The notes: generated by a model not told the origin, from the sequence alone. A stretch of 64,000 nt of DNA from Clostridiaceae bacterium M8S5 (GCA_029227815.1 CP118523.1:4459500-4523499); one strand, 5' to 3'; shown: positions 43,300 through 52,038, numbered from the stretch's first letter. Translations and numbers: made by a program.

Positions 43300-44049
43300 A
43301 TGAAAAAGAAGTTATTAGCAGTATCATTAGCAGGAATATTAGCACTTAGTAGTTCGTCATTTGCAGCAATAACAGAAAAAATGAATATTTCTAAATATAA
43401 CTTACAGCAGTCAATTACTCAGACAATTGAGTACAACTTTAATAATGATTTACAAGGGTTTCAAGCAGGATTTGCAGATTTGCCAGCAGAAAAAGATGTA
43501 TATGATTTTTATGAATTAGATTACGATTACAAAAAAATACCCGTAGCAAACAACGAAAGTATGGGTGCATATCTTGCAGGTAATAACCATAGTGATGATT
43601 TATTCATGTATATTACTAAAAATATAGCAGAAGATATAGAGTTAAAACCAAATACAGAGTATGAGATAGAACTTAGCTTTAAAATAGCTACAAACGAGGC
43701 AGAAAGTATGATGGGTGTGGGAGGCGCACCTGGAGAATCAGTATTTGTCAAAGGGGGAGTAGTTGGCAAAAAACCATGTCCTATAGTAGATGATAGCAAC
43801 TACTACAGAATGAATATAGACAAAGGCAATCAAAGCGTAGGAGGAAGTGAATTACCTCTACTAGGAAATATAGCAAAAGATAATGGTTCTTTAGATAGAT
43901 CATATGCATATAAAAATTTCTCCACTAAATGTAAAGTTAAAACAGATTCAAAAGGAAACGCTTATATAGTTATAGGACTTGATTCAGGATATGAAGGAAT
44001 AACGAAAGTATATTTTGATGATATAGTCTTGAAAGTAACAATGGTTTAA
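43300..44049 (+). CDS. Secreted beta-rich protein, possible carbohydrate-binding module
   Basis: 249 residues with a clear signal peptide (MKKKLLAVSLAGILALSSSS, cleavage near FAA-ITE). The mature part looks like a jelly-roll: YNFNNDLQGFQAGFADLP, then LKPNTEYEIELSFKIAT and a final KVYFDDIVLKVT, the pattern of CBM4/9-like or discoidin-like modules. No catalytic motif seen. The ATG at 43300 has GAGAGGAG upstream. The gene runs convergent with an amidase gene; a small inverted-repeat element has inserted into their shared terminator. Confidence 0.7.
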   Translation: MKKKLLAVSLAGILALSSSSFAAITEKMNISKYNLQQSITQTIEYNFNNDLQGFQAGFADLPAEKDVYDFYELDYDYKKIPVANNESMGAYLAGNNHSDDLFMYITKNIAEDIELKPNTEYEIELSFKIATNEAESMMGVGGAPGESVFVKGGVVGKKPCPIVDDSNYYRMNIDKGNQSVGGSELPLLGNIAKDNGSLDRSYAYKNFSTKCKVKTDSKGNAYIVIGLDSGYEGITKVYFDDIVLKVTMV

Positions 44050-44055
44050 AAAAAG

Positions 44056-44079
44056 AAAGGAATCTACTTAGATTCCTTT
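44056..44079. terminator. Left copy of a duplicated 24-bp terminator palindrome
   Basis: AAAGGAATCT-ACTT-AGATTCCTTT. An A-run precedes it (T-run on the minus strand), so it can end transcripts arriving from the right. An identical 24-bp copy lies at 44231-44254. Confidence 0.85.
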
Positions 44080-44202
44080 CAGACTGTAGACAAAAGCCCA
44101 ATTTCTGCGTTGTTGTTAAAATTTCCGTTGCTCACTTACCTCTAAGTAAGCTCTGCTACTCAATTTTAACACGCCTTGAAATTGAACTCTTACTACAGTC
44201 TG
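44080..44202. mobile_element. 123-bp inverted-repeat (MITE-like) element
   Basis: Ends are CAGACTGTAG and CTACAGTCTG (10-bp perfect terminal inverted repeats), followed inward by a further AATTTC/GAAATT match. The interior is a long imperfect palindrome (TTAAAATT on the left with AATTTTAA on the right) with a central CTTAC-CTCTAA-GTAAG hairpin. No coding frame. It is flanked by two identical 24-bp copies of the local terminator (44056-44079 and 44231-44254), with 28 extra bases (containing GATGAC-TTT-GTCATC) on the right. The layout indicates insertion with target duplication. Confidence 0.8.
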
Positions 44203-44230
44203 CTATTTAGATGACTTTGTCATCAACCTA

Positions 44231-44254
44231 AAAGGAATCTACTTAGATTCCTTT
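44231..44254. terminator. Right copy of the duplicated 24-bp terminator palindrome
   Basis: Identical to 44056-44079, here followed by a T-run on the plus strand. The stop codon of the leftward amidase gene (44239-44241) lies within it. Confidence 0.85.
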
Positions 44255-45042
44255 TTTTCTTTAGTTATTAGATCTTTATATTCAATTATAGCACTAGAAA
44301 TTGCATCAGCACATTTAGCCTGTCCTTTAGAATCCTTTAAAAACACAGTATCATCCGTATTGCTTAAATAACCTAGTTCTACTAATACAGATGTAGCTTT
44401 AGTGTTTTCGACAACGTAAAGGTTTTTATCAGAGTTGTATTTAATACCTCTATTTTCAGTAAATTTAAGCTTGGCTAAATTATCTGAAATAATTTGAGCG
44501 AGTTTTTCATCTTTAGTTTCTTTTTCAAAACAGTAAACTTCTGTTCCTTTAACATCAGTAGAGTTTTTATAGTAGTTACAATGAATAGATACAAATAAAT
44601 CTGCATTATTTTCATTAGAAAACTTTGATCTACCCTCTAGAGATTCTGTTTGTTCTTTCCAAGGTATCTCATCTTTTTCTCTAGTGTATATTACTTTTAT
44701 TCCTTTATCACTTAATAGTTTACCAGTAGAAAGAGCTACGCTTAAAACAATGTCTTTTTCGGCAACATCAAATGTTTTAGAAGTAGCACCAGAATCATAT
44801 TCACCATGACCAGCATCTATACATACAGTAAAATTATCTTTAGGTGAGTTGTCTTCATTAGTAATATTTTTATTAATAGGTGTAGCTTCTTTTTCATCTC
44901 CACAACTTCTAAAAATTAAAAAGCAACTTACAATAATTAAAAATAGCAAAGTACCAAAAAATCGACGTCGACGTTTCATCATAGCTTGTCTCCTACGTTT
45001 TTTCTTTAGATAGAGTTCTCGACGTCTTTCATCATAATCCAT
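44239..45042 (-). CDS. N-acetylmuramoyl-L-alanine amidase (Amidase_3), membrane-anchored
   Basis: Zinc amidase cleaving the bond between muramic acid and the stem peptide in peptidoglycan. A very basic N-terminus (residues 1-28) precedes a single membrane segment (about 29-45), so the enzyme faces outward. Zinc and catalytic residues are in CIDAGHGEYDSGA, the Glu of the KDIVL region, SIHCNYYKN and the final VELGYLSNTDD, all in the normal order for AmiC/CwlM-type enzymes. 267 residues, with no separate cell-wall-binding domain. The ATG at 45042 has TTGGAGATG upstream. Likely roles are daughter-cell separation or sporulation. Confidence 0.9.
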   Translation of the reverse strand: MDYDERRRELYLKKKRRRQAMMKRRRRFFGTLLFLIIVSCFLIFRSCGDEKEATPINKNITNEDNSPKDNFTVCIDAGHGEYDSGATSKTFDVAEKDIVLSVALSTGKLLSDKGIKVIYTREKDEIPWKEQTESLEGRSKFSNENNADLFVSIHCNYYKNSTDVKGTEVYCFEKETKDEKLAQIISDNLAKLKFTENRGIKYNSDKNLYVVENTKATSVLVELGYLSNTDDTVFLKDSKGQAKCADAISSAIIEYKDLITKEKKESK

Positions 45043-45071
45043 CTTATCATCTCCAATGAAATATATTATAA

Positions 45072-46496
45072 TTACTTAATTGCATCAAGCAAAATTCTTG
45101 CCATTTGAACACCTGAGCAAGAAGCCATCATTAATCCTCTAGTTAGACCACAGCCATCACCAAGGAAGTGTAGGTTTTTAATATTTGATTTAAATTCTTT
45201 GTCTATAGTTACTTTATTTGAATAAAATTTTATTTCTGGCCCATATAGGAGTGTTTCAGTACTAGCGAATCCTGGAACAATAACATCCATTGCCTTTATG
45301 AAATTGATTATATTAGTCATAGGTCTATAAGGAATAGCTGAAGTAAGATCTCCAGGAACAGCATCTATCAATGTTGGTTTAACATTTGATCTAAGTAATT
45401 CCTTTTCCCAAGTTCTTTTGCCATCCAATATATCTCCAAATCTTTGAACTAAAATCTTATTGTTACCAAGCATATTTAATAACTCAGCTACTTTTTTGCC
45501 ATATTCAATAGGTTGATTAAAAGGATATCTAAAATTGTGAGAGCTTAAAATAGCTAGGTTAGTGTTTTTACTTTTCTTTTCCTTATAAGAGTGACCGTTT
45601 ACTATAGATAGTTGATTGTCATAGCGTTCTTCAGATACAAAGCCCCCGGGGTTTTGACAAAAAGTACGAACTTTATCTTTAAAAGGATTAGGATAACCTA
45701 TTAGTTTACCTTCATAGAGAACATTATTTATTTGTTCCATAATTTCATTTCTAACTTCAACTCTAACACCGATATCAACAGTTCCAGCACTGTGGTTTAT
45801 TCCATGCTTTAAACACATCTGCTTTAACCAATCAGCACCTTTTCTACCAACACATAATATAACTTTTTCACCATATATATCTACGATAGAATCATCTTTT
45901 CCTTTGATATGATCATGTGATTTAATTAGTTTAACGCCTTGGATTTCATTGTTTTCAATAATCAAATCTTTGACATACGTACTATCTCTTAGTTCTACTC
46001 CTTCTGAAACAATATAATCTTGAATTTTCTTATAAATTTCTTGAGATTTTTCAGTTCCAAGATGTCTAATTGGACAATCAACAAGCTTTAAACCTGCTCT
46101 TATAGCCTTTCTTCTAATATCTTGAACCATTTTACTTTCGATTAATCCATTTATCTCTGTATCTGCTCCAAATTTAAGATAAATGTTATCAACATAGTCT
46201 ATTAAATCTTTAGTAGTATCATAACCAATATATTCAGGCAAGAGACCACCAACCTCTTGACTTAAGCTAAGTTTACCATCCGAAAAAGCTCCAGCTCCAG
46301 AAACACCAGAAGTTATATTACAGTAAGGTTTACAATCAATACATTCACGTGTTACTTCTTTAGGACACTTTCTATTCTCTACTTTTTTTCCTTTTTCAAC
46401 TAATAGTATTTTTTTATCTTTATTTATGTTAACAAGTTCTAAAGCGGTAAAAAGACCAGCTGGCCCTGCACCGACAATAATCACGTCATATTTCAT
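45072..46496 (-). CDS. FAD-dependent dehydrogenase (COG2509-type oxidoreductase)
   Basis: Flavoprotein of the COG2509 family. The N-terminal Rossmann motif GAGPAGLFTALEL is at about residues 8-20. A cysteine group (CPKEVTRECIDCKPYC, residues 43-58) follows and is typical of this clostridial subgroup; it might bind a metal or FeS centre, which is inference. The C-terminal part has LHFLGDGCGLTRGLMMASCSG, the second FAD contact. 474 residues. The ATG at 46496 is preceded by AGGAGG. It lies 29 bp upstream of the amidase gene on the same strand and may be co-transcribed with it. The physiological substrate is unknown. Confidence 0.85.
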   Translation of the reverse strand: MKYDVIIVGAGPAGLFTALELVNINKDKKILLVEKGKKVENRKCPKEVTRECIDCKPYCNITSGVSGAGAFSDGKLSLSQEVGGLLPEYIGYDTTKDLIDYVDNIYLKFGADTEINGLIESKMVQDIRRKAIRAGLKLVDCPIRHLGTEKSQEIYKKIQDYIVSEGVELRDSTYVKDLIIENNEIQGVKLIKSHDHIKGKDDSIVDIYGEKVILCVGRKGADWLKQMCLKHGINHSAGTVDIGVRVEVRNEIMEQINNVLYEGKLIGYPNPFKDKVRTFCQNPGGFVSEERYDNQLSIVNGHSYKEKKSKNTNLAILSSHNFRYPFNQPIEYGKKVAELLNMLGNNKILVQRFGDILDGKRTWEKELLRSNVKPTLIDAVPGDLTSAIPYRPMTNIINFIKAMDVIVPGFASTETLLYGPEIKFYSNKVTIDKEFKSNIKNLHFLGDGCGLTRGLMMASCSGVQMARILLDAIK

Positions 46497-46837
46497 TATT
46501 TTTACCTCCTAAATTAAAGCTTGAAGTAGCGAATTAAAAATAACACTACATAGTAATAATATCATAAAACACGAATAATTTGAACAAAAAGCAATGTAAT
46601 ATTCATAGTGTAAGAATATAATAATTAGTATGCACAGGTAGTAAAAGATTTATAATGATACCAAATAAAGTTAAAAATAAAGAAGAAAGTTAATAAAATA
46701 GTAACAAACATTTATCTTATTATAATTAAACAAAGTTTTATAATAAAAAAGAAAAATAGAAATAACTATAGAAAGAAATAATATTTCATGATATTATAGT
46801 TATATTGGTAATAATATTTCAAGAAAGGGTGTAGCAA
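46497..46837. other. Intergenic region between divergent FAD-protein and murQ genes
   Basis: 341 bp, very A/T-rich, between two divergently transcribed genes, so it should hold both promoters. AAAGGGTG before murQ and AGGAGG before the FAD gene are the ribosome binding sites. I see no convincing hairpin, repeat, coding frame or clear operator. Confidence 0.6.
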
Positions 46838-47749
46838 ATGAATATCGATTTAAAAAGTTTGACCACAGAAGGAAGAAATCCAAACACATTTGGAATAGAT
46901 ATAGCCTCAACAGAGGAAATGATAAGTATGATTAATGAAGAAGATAAAAAAGTTGCTTTTGCAGTAGAAAAAGAGATCAAACATATTGCAAAGGCAGTAG
47001 ATTTAATAACAGAGAGTTTTAATAATGGAGGCAGATTGATTTATATTGGAGCAGGAACAAGTGGTAGACTAGGTATACTAGATGCATCAGAATGCCCTCC
47101 TACCTTTGGAGTACCGGCTCAGATGGTTCATGGTATCATAGCAGGTGGTTACGAAGCTATTTTTAAAGCAAAAGAAGGAGCAGAGGATGATATTAATTTA
47201 GGTGAAAAGGACTTAAAAGACATTAATTTTGATAAAAAGGATGTATTAGTAGGGATAACAGCAAGTGGTAGAACTCCTTATGTAATAGGGGCATTGAACT
47301 TTGCTAAAAAAATAGGAGCCGTGACTATAGCTGTAACAAATAATAGTGATTCACCAGTACAAAATATTGCAGACGTTGGTATTGCTGTAGTAGTAGGAGG
47401 AGAAGCATTAACAGGCTCGACAAGATTGAAAGCTGGTACAGCTCAAAAAATGGTACTAAATATGCTAACGACAGGGTCTATGATAAAGATTGGTAAGGCA
47501 TACGAAAACTTGATGGTTGATGTGCAATCCACAAATGAGAAACTTACGCAAAGAAGTAAAAATATAGTTGTAGAGGCAACAGGAGTAGATGAAAGTATAG
47601 CAAAGGAGTATTTAGAAGAAACTAATTACGACGTAAAATTGTCTATTTTCATGATAAAATCAAAGCTAGATAAAAAGACTGCACAAGAAATAGTTAATAA
47701 AAATAATGGACATATTAGAAAAGCACTAAACGAAGTAATTAATAAATAA
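46838..47749 (+). CDS. murQ: N-acetylmuramic acid 6-phosphate etherase
   Basis: Cleaves the lactyl ether of MurNAc-6-phosphate to give GlcNAc-6-phosphate in cell-wall recycling. It has the SIS-domain signature [20 protein letters not shown] and the MurQ stretch [39 protein letters not shown] follows, and the C-terminal UBA-like tail is present. 303 residues, standard length. The ATG at 46838 has AAAGGGTG upstream. A PTS IIA gene follows after 33 bp, consistent with uptake and phosphorylation of amino sugars. No murP is visible. Confidence 0.95.
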   Translation: MNIDLKSLTTEGRNPNTFGIDIASTEEMISMINEEDKKVAFAVEKEIKHIAKAVDLITESFNNGGRLIYIGAGTSGRLGILDASECPPTFGVPAQMVHGIIAGGYEAIFKAKEGAEDDINLGEKDLKDINFDKKDVLVGITASGRTPYVIGALNFAKKIGAVTIAVTNNSDSPVQNIADVGIAVVVGGEALTGSTRLKAGTAQKMVLNMLTTGSMIKIGKAYENLMVDVQSTNEKLTQRSKNIVVEATGVDESIAKEYLEETNYDVKLSIFMIKSKLDKKTAQEIVNKNNGHIRKALNEVINK

Positions 47750-47782
47750 TAATTATTATAAACACTTATAAGAGGTGATTAA

Positions 47783-48268
47783 ATGTTAGGTATATTTAAA
47801 AAGAATATTAAGGTTCAATTATTATCTCCTATTGAGGGTAATGTAATAGATATAGAAAATGTAGAGGATGAAGTTTTTTCACAAAAAATGCTCGGAGATG
47901 GTGTTGCAATAGATCCATTAGACAATAAAGTAGTATCTCCATGTGATGGTGAAATTTTGCAGGTTTTCCCTACTAAACATGCTGTAGGGATTAAATCAAA
48001 TGATGGACTAGAAATACTAATACACATAGGAATAGACACCGTTAATTTGAAGGGACAAGGATTTGAAAGCTTTGTTAAACAAGGAGATGTAGTTAAAGCA
48101 GGAGATATTCTAATGCAGTTGGATGTAGAATATCTAAGAAAGAATGCAAAATCATTAGTTTCACCAGTTATTATAACCAATGGTGAAATAGTAAAAGATA
48201 TAGAGAAGTTTACAAATAAAGTAGTCAAAAATACAGATATAATTATGAACATAGATATAAAAAAATGA
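47783..48268 (+). CDS. crr: PTS glucose-family IIA component
   Basis: Soluble phosphocarrier (Crr/IIA-Glc family) passing phosphate from HPr to sugar-specific IIB domains. The phosphorylated histidine is His81 in EILIHIGIDTVNLKGQGF, and the second active-site histidine is His66 in TKHAVGIKS. 161 residues, single domain. The ATG at 47783 has AAGAGGTG upstream, 33 bp after murQ. In other bacteria MurNAc uptake needs a IIA component, so this protein may serve a MurP-type permease encoded elsewhere. No terminator was found directly after it. Confidence 0.93.
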   Translation: MLGIFKKNIKVQLLSPIEGNVIDIENVEDEVFSQKMLGDGVAIDPLDNKVVSPCDGEILQVFPTKHAVGIKSNDGLEILIHIGIDTVNLKGQGFESFVKQGDVVKAGDILMQLDVEYLRKNAKSLVSPVIITNGEIVKDIEKFTNKVVKNTDIIMNIDIKK

Positions 48269-48501
48269 TGCAATTTTTGAAAATGTTCTGTCAAAATAGA
48301 ATCATTTTATGTTCTTGGAAAATAATACAGAATAATTACAATTAAAATTAAATCAAATCCTTCATCATGTTTCAAAAATGAATGAAAACTTTTAAAAATG
48401 AAAGAAACAATGAAAAACTTGCAAAATATGATGGTTTTTTATTGTTTTTTGATTTTTATAATGTTATAATTAAAACACAACAAGATGGAAGGGCTGATAA
48501 T

Positions 48502-48669
48502 ATGAAGAATTTGAAAGCAAATATAAAAAAGAAAGTAAACGATACAAATAAGAAAAATAGGTTCAAATTTAAAACATGTGGATCAATAACTTGTATTCAT
48601 AATATGGGAGAGAGATGCAATCTTGAAAGTTGTGAAATGTATGAACGAAATTTCATGCAGGAATACTAA
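48502..48669 (+). CDS. Small four-cysteine protein (DUF1540-like)
   Basis: 55 residues: a very basic N-terminal half (KANIKKKVNDTNKKNRFKF) and a C-terminal cysteine group, CGSITCIHNMGERCNLESCEMY, spaced as in DUF1540-type small metal-binding domains. The ATG at 48502 with GGAAGGG upstream is chosen; the frame is open further upstream but without a ribosome binding site. A promoter-like TTGTTT-17-TATAAT (48442-48470) precedes it and a strong terminator follows, so expression as a single gene is likely. Function unknown. Confidence 0.68.
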   Translation: MKNLKANIKKKVNDTNKKNRFKFKTCGSITCIHNMGERCNLESCEMYERNFMQEY

Positions 48670-48701
48670 TATGGAGATCATGGTAAAACCACACATTACT
48701 T

Positions 48702-48750
48702 AGTCAAAGAATTGTATAACTGTAATATATGGTTCTTTGACTTTTTTTAT
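48702..48750 (+). terminator. Terminator after the small cysteine-rich gene
   Basis: AGTCAAAGAA (48702-48711) and TTCTTTGACT (48733-48742), a perfect 10-bp stem, followed by TTTTTTAT. Confidence 0.88.
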
Positions 48751-48790
48751 TGCAAATTAATCTGAAATATGTTAGAATCGTATGAAGGAA

Positions 48791-48870
48791 TCTTTAAATC
48801 AGTCCCGTGAGGCTGGCAAGACGATACAAAATTATGATTATATCATCTTGCCATAATGCAAGATTTTTTT
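48791..48870 (+). promoter_or_regulatory. PyrR-type attenuator (first site)
   Basis: The PyrR-binding loop consensus is matched by AGTCCCGTGAGGCT at 48801-48814. It runs into GGCAAGA (48815-48821), which can pair with TCTTGCC (48846-48852) as antiterminator. The competing terminator is TCTTGC-CATAAT-GCAAGA followed by seven Ts (48846-48870). Thus PyrR with UMP would stabilize the loop and favour termination. Confidence 0.88.
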
Positions 48871-48890
48871 ATGATTAAATATAAAATATG

Positions 48891-48967
48891 CCTTTTAAAT
48901 CGGTCCCGTGAGGCTGAAAAAGGAGGATAAGAATTCTCCTTTACAACAAAAACGAGGAGGTTTTTTT
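48891..48967 (+). promoter_or_regulatory. Second PyrR-type site coupled to a hairpin over the ribosome binding site
   Basis: A second loop, GGTCCCGTGAGGCT (48902-48915), is closed by CCTTTT/AAAAGG (48891-48896 with 48918-48923). Downstream, AAAGGAG can pair with CTCCTTT (48919-48925 with 48936-48942), leaving the Shine-Dalgarno GAGGAGG (48954-48960) free. Alternatively CTCCT (48936-48940) pairs with AGGAG (48955-48959) and hides it. Seven Ts and the ATG follow. Proposed role: PyrR control of translation start and/or a second terminator. Confidence 0.7.
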
Positions 48968-50239
48968 ATGTCAGAAAATATATTAAACAGAAAAGATATA
49001 ACAAGTGTAAAAGAATTTGATTCAAATCCAGTGAAAAAAATAATACTAGCTTTACAACATCTTATAGCAATGTTTGGAGCAACGGTATTAGTACCTATTC
49101 TAACAGGACTTGATGCATCGGTAGCATTAGTATCTGCTGGTGTTGGAACATTGATGTTTCATCAAGTAACAAAGAGGAAAGTACCTGTTTTTTTAGGTTC
49201 ATCATTTGCATTTATAGCAGTTATTAACACAGTAAAAGAAACATACAATGGAGATTTGACATATGCACAAGGTGGAATATTCATAGCAGGGCTAATATAT
49301 GTAGCATTATCTTTCTTAGTTAAAAAAATAGGTGTAGCCAAGATTAAAAAATATCTACCAGCTCAAGTTGTTGGACCAATGATCATAGTAATAGGATTAA
49401 ACTTAGTTCCAGTAGCAATAGGTATGGCATCAACGAACTACATCATAGCGTTTATAACATTAGGGATAGCACTTACTATAACACTATTTGCAAAAGGGTT
49501 TATAAAACAACTTTCTATATTGATTGCAGTAACAGTTGGATATATAATAGCAAATGCAAGTGGATTAATAGAAGCAGAAGCAGCAGAAGCTTTTAAAACA
49601 GCATCATATTTTAGTGTTCCTAATTTCACATTGCCTAAGTTTGAAATAGGAGCAATAATGATAATAGTACCAGTTATCTTGGCTGTTTTCATGGAACATA
49701 TAGGAGATATAACTACAAATGGTCAAGTAGTTGGTAAAAACTTTGTAGAAGATCCAGGGTTAAATAGAACGCTTTTGGGAGATGGATTAGCTACGTTATT
49801 TGCAGGTTTAATAGGGGGACCAGCGAATACAACATATGGAGAAAATACAGGAGTTTTAGCAATAACAAAAAATTATGATCCATCAATATTGAGATTAGCA
49901 GCTGTATTTGCTATAGCATTAGGATTTATAGCAAAAGTAGGAGGCTTTCTAAAAACAATTCCTCAATGTGTCATGGGTGGAATAAGTGTAATGTTATTTA
50001 GTATGATAGCATTGATAGGAGTAAAGACTCTAAGGAATAATAAAGTTAAGATGAATACAAAAAATATTGTTGTAATTGGTTCAATATTGATTATAGGTAT
50101 AGGTACATCATTATTAAAAAGATACACAGGAAATGTAATAGGTATACCAATAACTCAAACGGTTAAAATAACAGAGCTTAGTTTGGCGGCTATAGTAGGA
50201 GTATTACTAAATGCAGTTTTAAACTTAAAAGAAAATTAA
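48968..50239 (+). CDS. uraA: Uracil permease (nucleobase:cation symporter-2 family)
   Basis: Membrane transporter for uracil, 423 residues with about 14 hydrophobic segments. Family blocks seen: LALQHLIAMFGATVLVPIL at the N-terminus, VPVFLGSSFAFIA, VFMEHIGDIT and GGPANTTYGENTGVLAIT in the substrate-site helices. The ATG at 48968 lies 7 nt after GAGGAGG; the open frame upstream runs through the regulatory leader and is not considered coding. Two PyrR-type sites upstream indicate repression by UMP, the normal wiring of pyrP/uraA. No other pyr gene is in the window. Confidence 0.92.
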   Translation: MSENILNRKDITSVKEFDSNPVKKIILALQHLIAMFGATVLVPILTGLDASVALVSAGVGTLMFHQVTKRKVPVFLGSSFAFIAVINTVKETYNGDLTYAQGGIFIAGLIYVALSFLVKKIGVAKIKKYLPAQVVGPMIIVIGLNLVPVAIGMASTNYIIAFITLGIALTITLFAKGFIKQLSILIAVTVGYIIANASGLIEAEAAEAFKTASYFSVPNFTLPKFEIGAIMIIVPVILAVFMEHIGDITTNGQVVGKNFVEDPGLNRTLLGDGLATLFAGLIGGPANTTYGENTGVLAITKNYDPSILRLAAVFAIALGFIAKVGGFLKTIPQCVMGGISVMLFSMIALIGVKTLRNNKVKMNTKNIVVIGSILIIGIGTSLLKRYTGNVIGIPITQTVKITELSLAAIVGVLLNAVLNLKEN

Positions 50240-50249
50240 ATAATAATTT

Positions 50250-50284
50250 AGATTACCTTTTTACTTATAAGGTAGTCTTTTTTA
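50250..50284 (+). terminator. Terminator after the uracil permease
   Basis: AGATTACC and GGTAGTCT (50250-50257, 50271-50278, with mismatches) followed by TTTTTTAG. Confidence 0.65.
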
Positions 50285-50465
50285 GTTTTTATGTTAATAG
50301 TTGAGAAGACTATATAAAAAGGTTATGTGAAATAAGACTTTGAGCTGATATTAATTTTAATAACGTTATAGGTGATTGTAATCAATATTCGCAATTCAAA
50401 ATAAAGGTTATCAAAGTTAAATGTAGAATTACTGTACTAATATACATTAAGCTAGGAGTGGTTAT

Positions 50466-51971
50466 GTGGATTTTAAAATAGCAAAAGAAAGATTTGAAGA
50501 GTTATTAATAAAACTAAGAGCTTTAGAATATGCAAGTGCAACTATTTATTGGGATTCGGCTACAGGAGCACCAAAAAAAGGGGCTGGTGAGAGAGCTAAG
50601 ACATTGGGTGTATTATCGGGAGAGGTTCACAATGTAATGACTTGTGATGATATGGTGCAGTGTCTTAAACTGCTAGATGAAAATAAGGATAAGTTAGACA
50701 AAATCACATATGCAACATTAAACAAGATAAAAAGAGAATATGATCAAATGGCTAAAATACCTAAAGATGAATTTGCTCAGTATAGTGAACTCAGAAGTTT
50801 AGCAGGGCAAGTATGGGAGGATGCAAAAGAAAAATCAGATTTTACATTATTTGAACCATATTTAGAAAAAATATTTAAATATCAGAGAAAGTTTGTTGAA
50901 TACAGAGGATATGATGGTAATCCCTATAATGTATTATTAGATGATTATGAACCAGGCATGAATGTAGATATATTAGATGATTTTTTCAACTCGCTAAGAG
51001 AAAAAATAGTTCCCTTAGTTAAAAGAATAAAAGAAAGTGGTAAAAAAATAAGAACAGATTTTACTAATAGAAGCTTTAATGTAGAAAAACAAAAAGAATT
51101 TAGCAAATATTTATTAGACATACTAGGCTTTGATTTTGAAGCTGGTATGTTCAAAGAAAGTGTACATCCATTTACGCTTAATCTCAATCCATACGATGTA
51201 AGACTAACATCACATTTTACTAAGAATATATTATTATCAGGTATTTATGGCACTATACATGAGTGTGGACATGCATTATATGAGCAAGACATAGATAAAG
51301 ATTTAGTAGGATCATCAGTAGCAACAGGAGTTTCTATGGGTATACATGAGTCACAGTCAAGAGCATATGAAAATGTCATAGGTAGAAATATTAACTTTTG
51401 TGGTTTTATATATCCAAAGCTTAAAGAGTTATTCACAGATAAATTACAAGATGTAACATTAAAAGAATTTTACGAAGGTGTAAATGAAGTAAAACCATCA
51501 TTAATTAGGATAGAGGCAGATGAGCTTACCTACTCATTACATATCATGGTGAGATACGAAATAGAGAAGAAGCTCATTAATAAAGAGATAGAGGTAAAAG
51601 ATTTACCTGAAATATGGAATAAAAAAATGAATGAGTATCTAGGAGTTTCGCCAGATAATGATGCAGATGGTGTCTTGCAAGATGTTCATTGGTCAGATGG
51701 TTTAATAGGTTACTTCCCATCATATGCGTTGGGAAATGCATATGCATCGCAGTTTGTAAATGCTATGAAAAAAGACATAAATTTTAATAATGCTCTTAAA
51801 GAAGGCAATTTTAAAGCAATAAAGGACTGGTTAACTGAAAAAATACACAAATATGGAAGTACAAAAATGCCGAATGACATATTAAAAGATGTAACTGGAG
51901 AAGGATTAAATCCTAAGTGCTTCATAGAATATTTAAAAGACAAGTATGAAAAAATATATAATTTGAAATAA
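50466..51971 (+). CDS. M32 family carboxypeptidase
   Basis: Zinc metallocarboxypeptidase of the thermostable carboxypeptidase Taq type, cytoplasmic. The zinc site is TIHECGHALYEQ, followed by the family motifs GIHESQSRAYEN and LIRIEADELTYSLHI, and near the C-terminus DVHWSDGLIGYFPSYALG. 501 residues, the normal length. The start is the GTG at 50466, 7 nt after AGGAG; the ATG two bases earlier leads to an early stop. The gene ends 7 bp before the LexA-like box and hairpin that precede dinB. Confidence 0.95.
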   Translation: MDFKIAKERFEELLIKLRALEYASATIYWDSATGAPKKGAGERAKTLGVLSGEVHNVMTCDDMVQCLKLLDENKDKLDKITYATLNKIKREYDQMAKIPKDEFAQYSELRSLAGQVWEDAKEKSDFTLFEPYLEKIFKYQRKFVEYRGYDGNPYNVLLDDYEPGMNVDILDDFFNSLREKIVPLVKRIKESGKKIRTDFTNRSFNVEKQKEFSKYLLDILGFDFEAGMFKESVHPFTLNLNPYDVRLTSHFTKNILLSGIYGTIHECGHALYEQDIDKDLVGSSVATGVSMGIHESQSRAYENVIGRNINFCGFIYPKLKELFTDKLQDVTLKEFYEGVNEVKPSLIRIEADELTYSLHIMVRYEIEKKLINKEIEVKDLPEIWNKKMNEYLGVSPDNDADGVLQDVHWSDGLIGYFPSYALGNAYASQFVNAMKKDINFNNALKEGNFKAIKDWLTEKIHKYGSTKMPNDILKDVTGEGLNPKCFIEYLKDKYEKIYNLK

Positions 51972-51977
51972 ATATAG

Positions 51978-52017
51978 CGAACAGACATTCCCCTATGGTA
52001 TAATATAAGGGGAATGT
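51978..52017 (+). promoter_or_regulatory. LexA-like SOS box, promoter -10 and terminator hairpin upstream of dinB
   Basis: CGAACAGACATTCC (51978-51991) matches the Gram-positive LexA consensus CGAACRNRYGTTYC at 13 of 14 positions. Its right half is part of the left arm of a hairpin, ACATTCCCC (51985-51993) with GGGGAATGT (52009-52017), which can terminate the carboxypeptidase gene (TTGTTTGT follows). TATAAT in the loop (51999-52004) is a candidate -10 for dinB, whose -35 region would lie under the LexA box. Confidence 0.72.
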
Positions 52018-52038
52018 TTGTTTGTGGAGGTTTATTTG

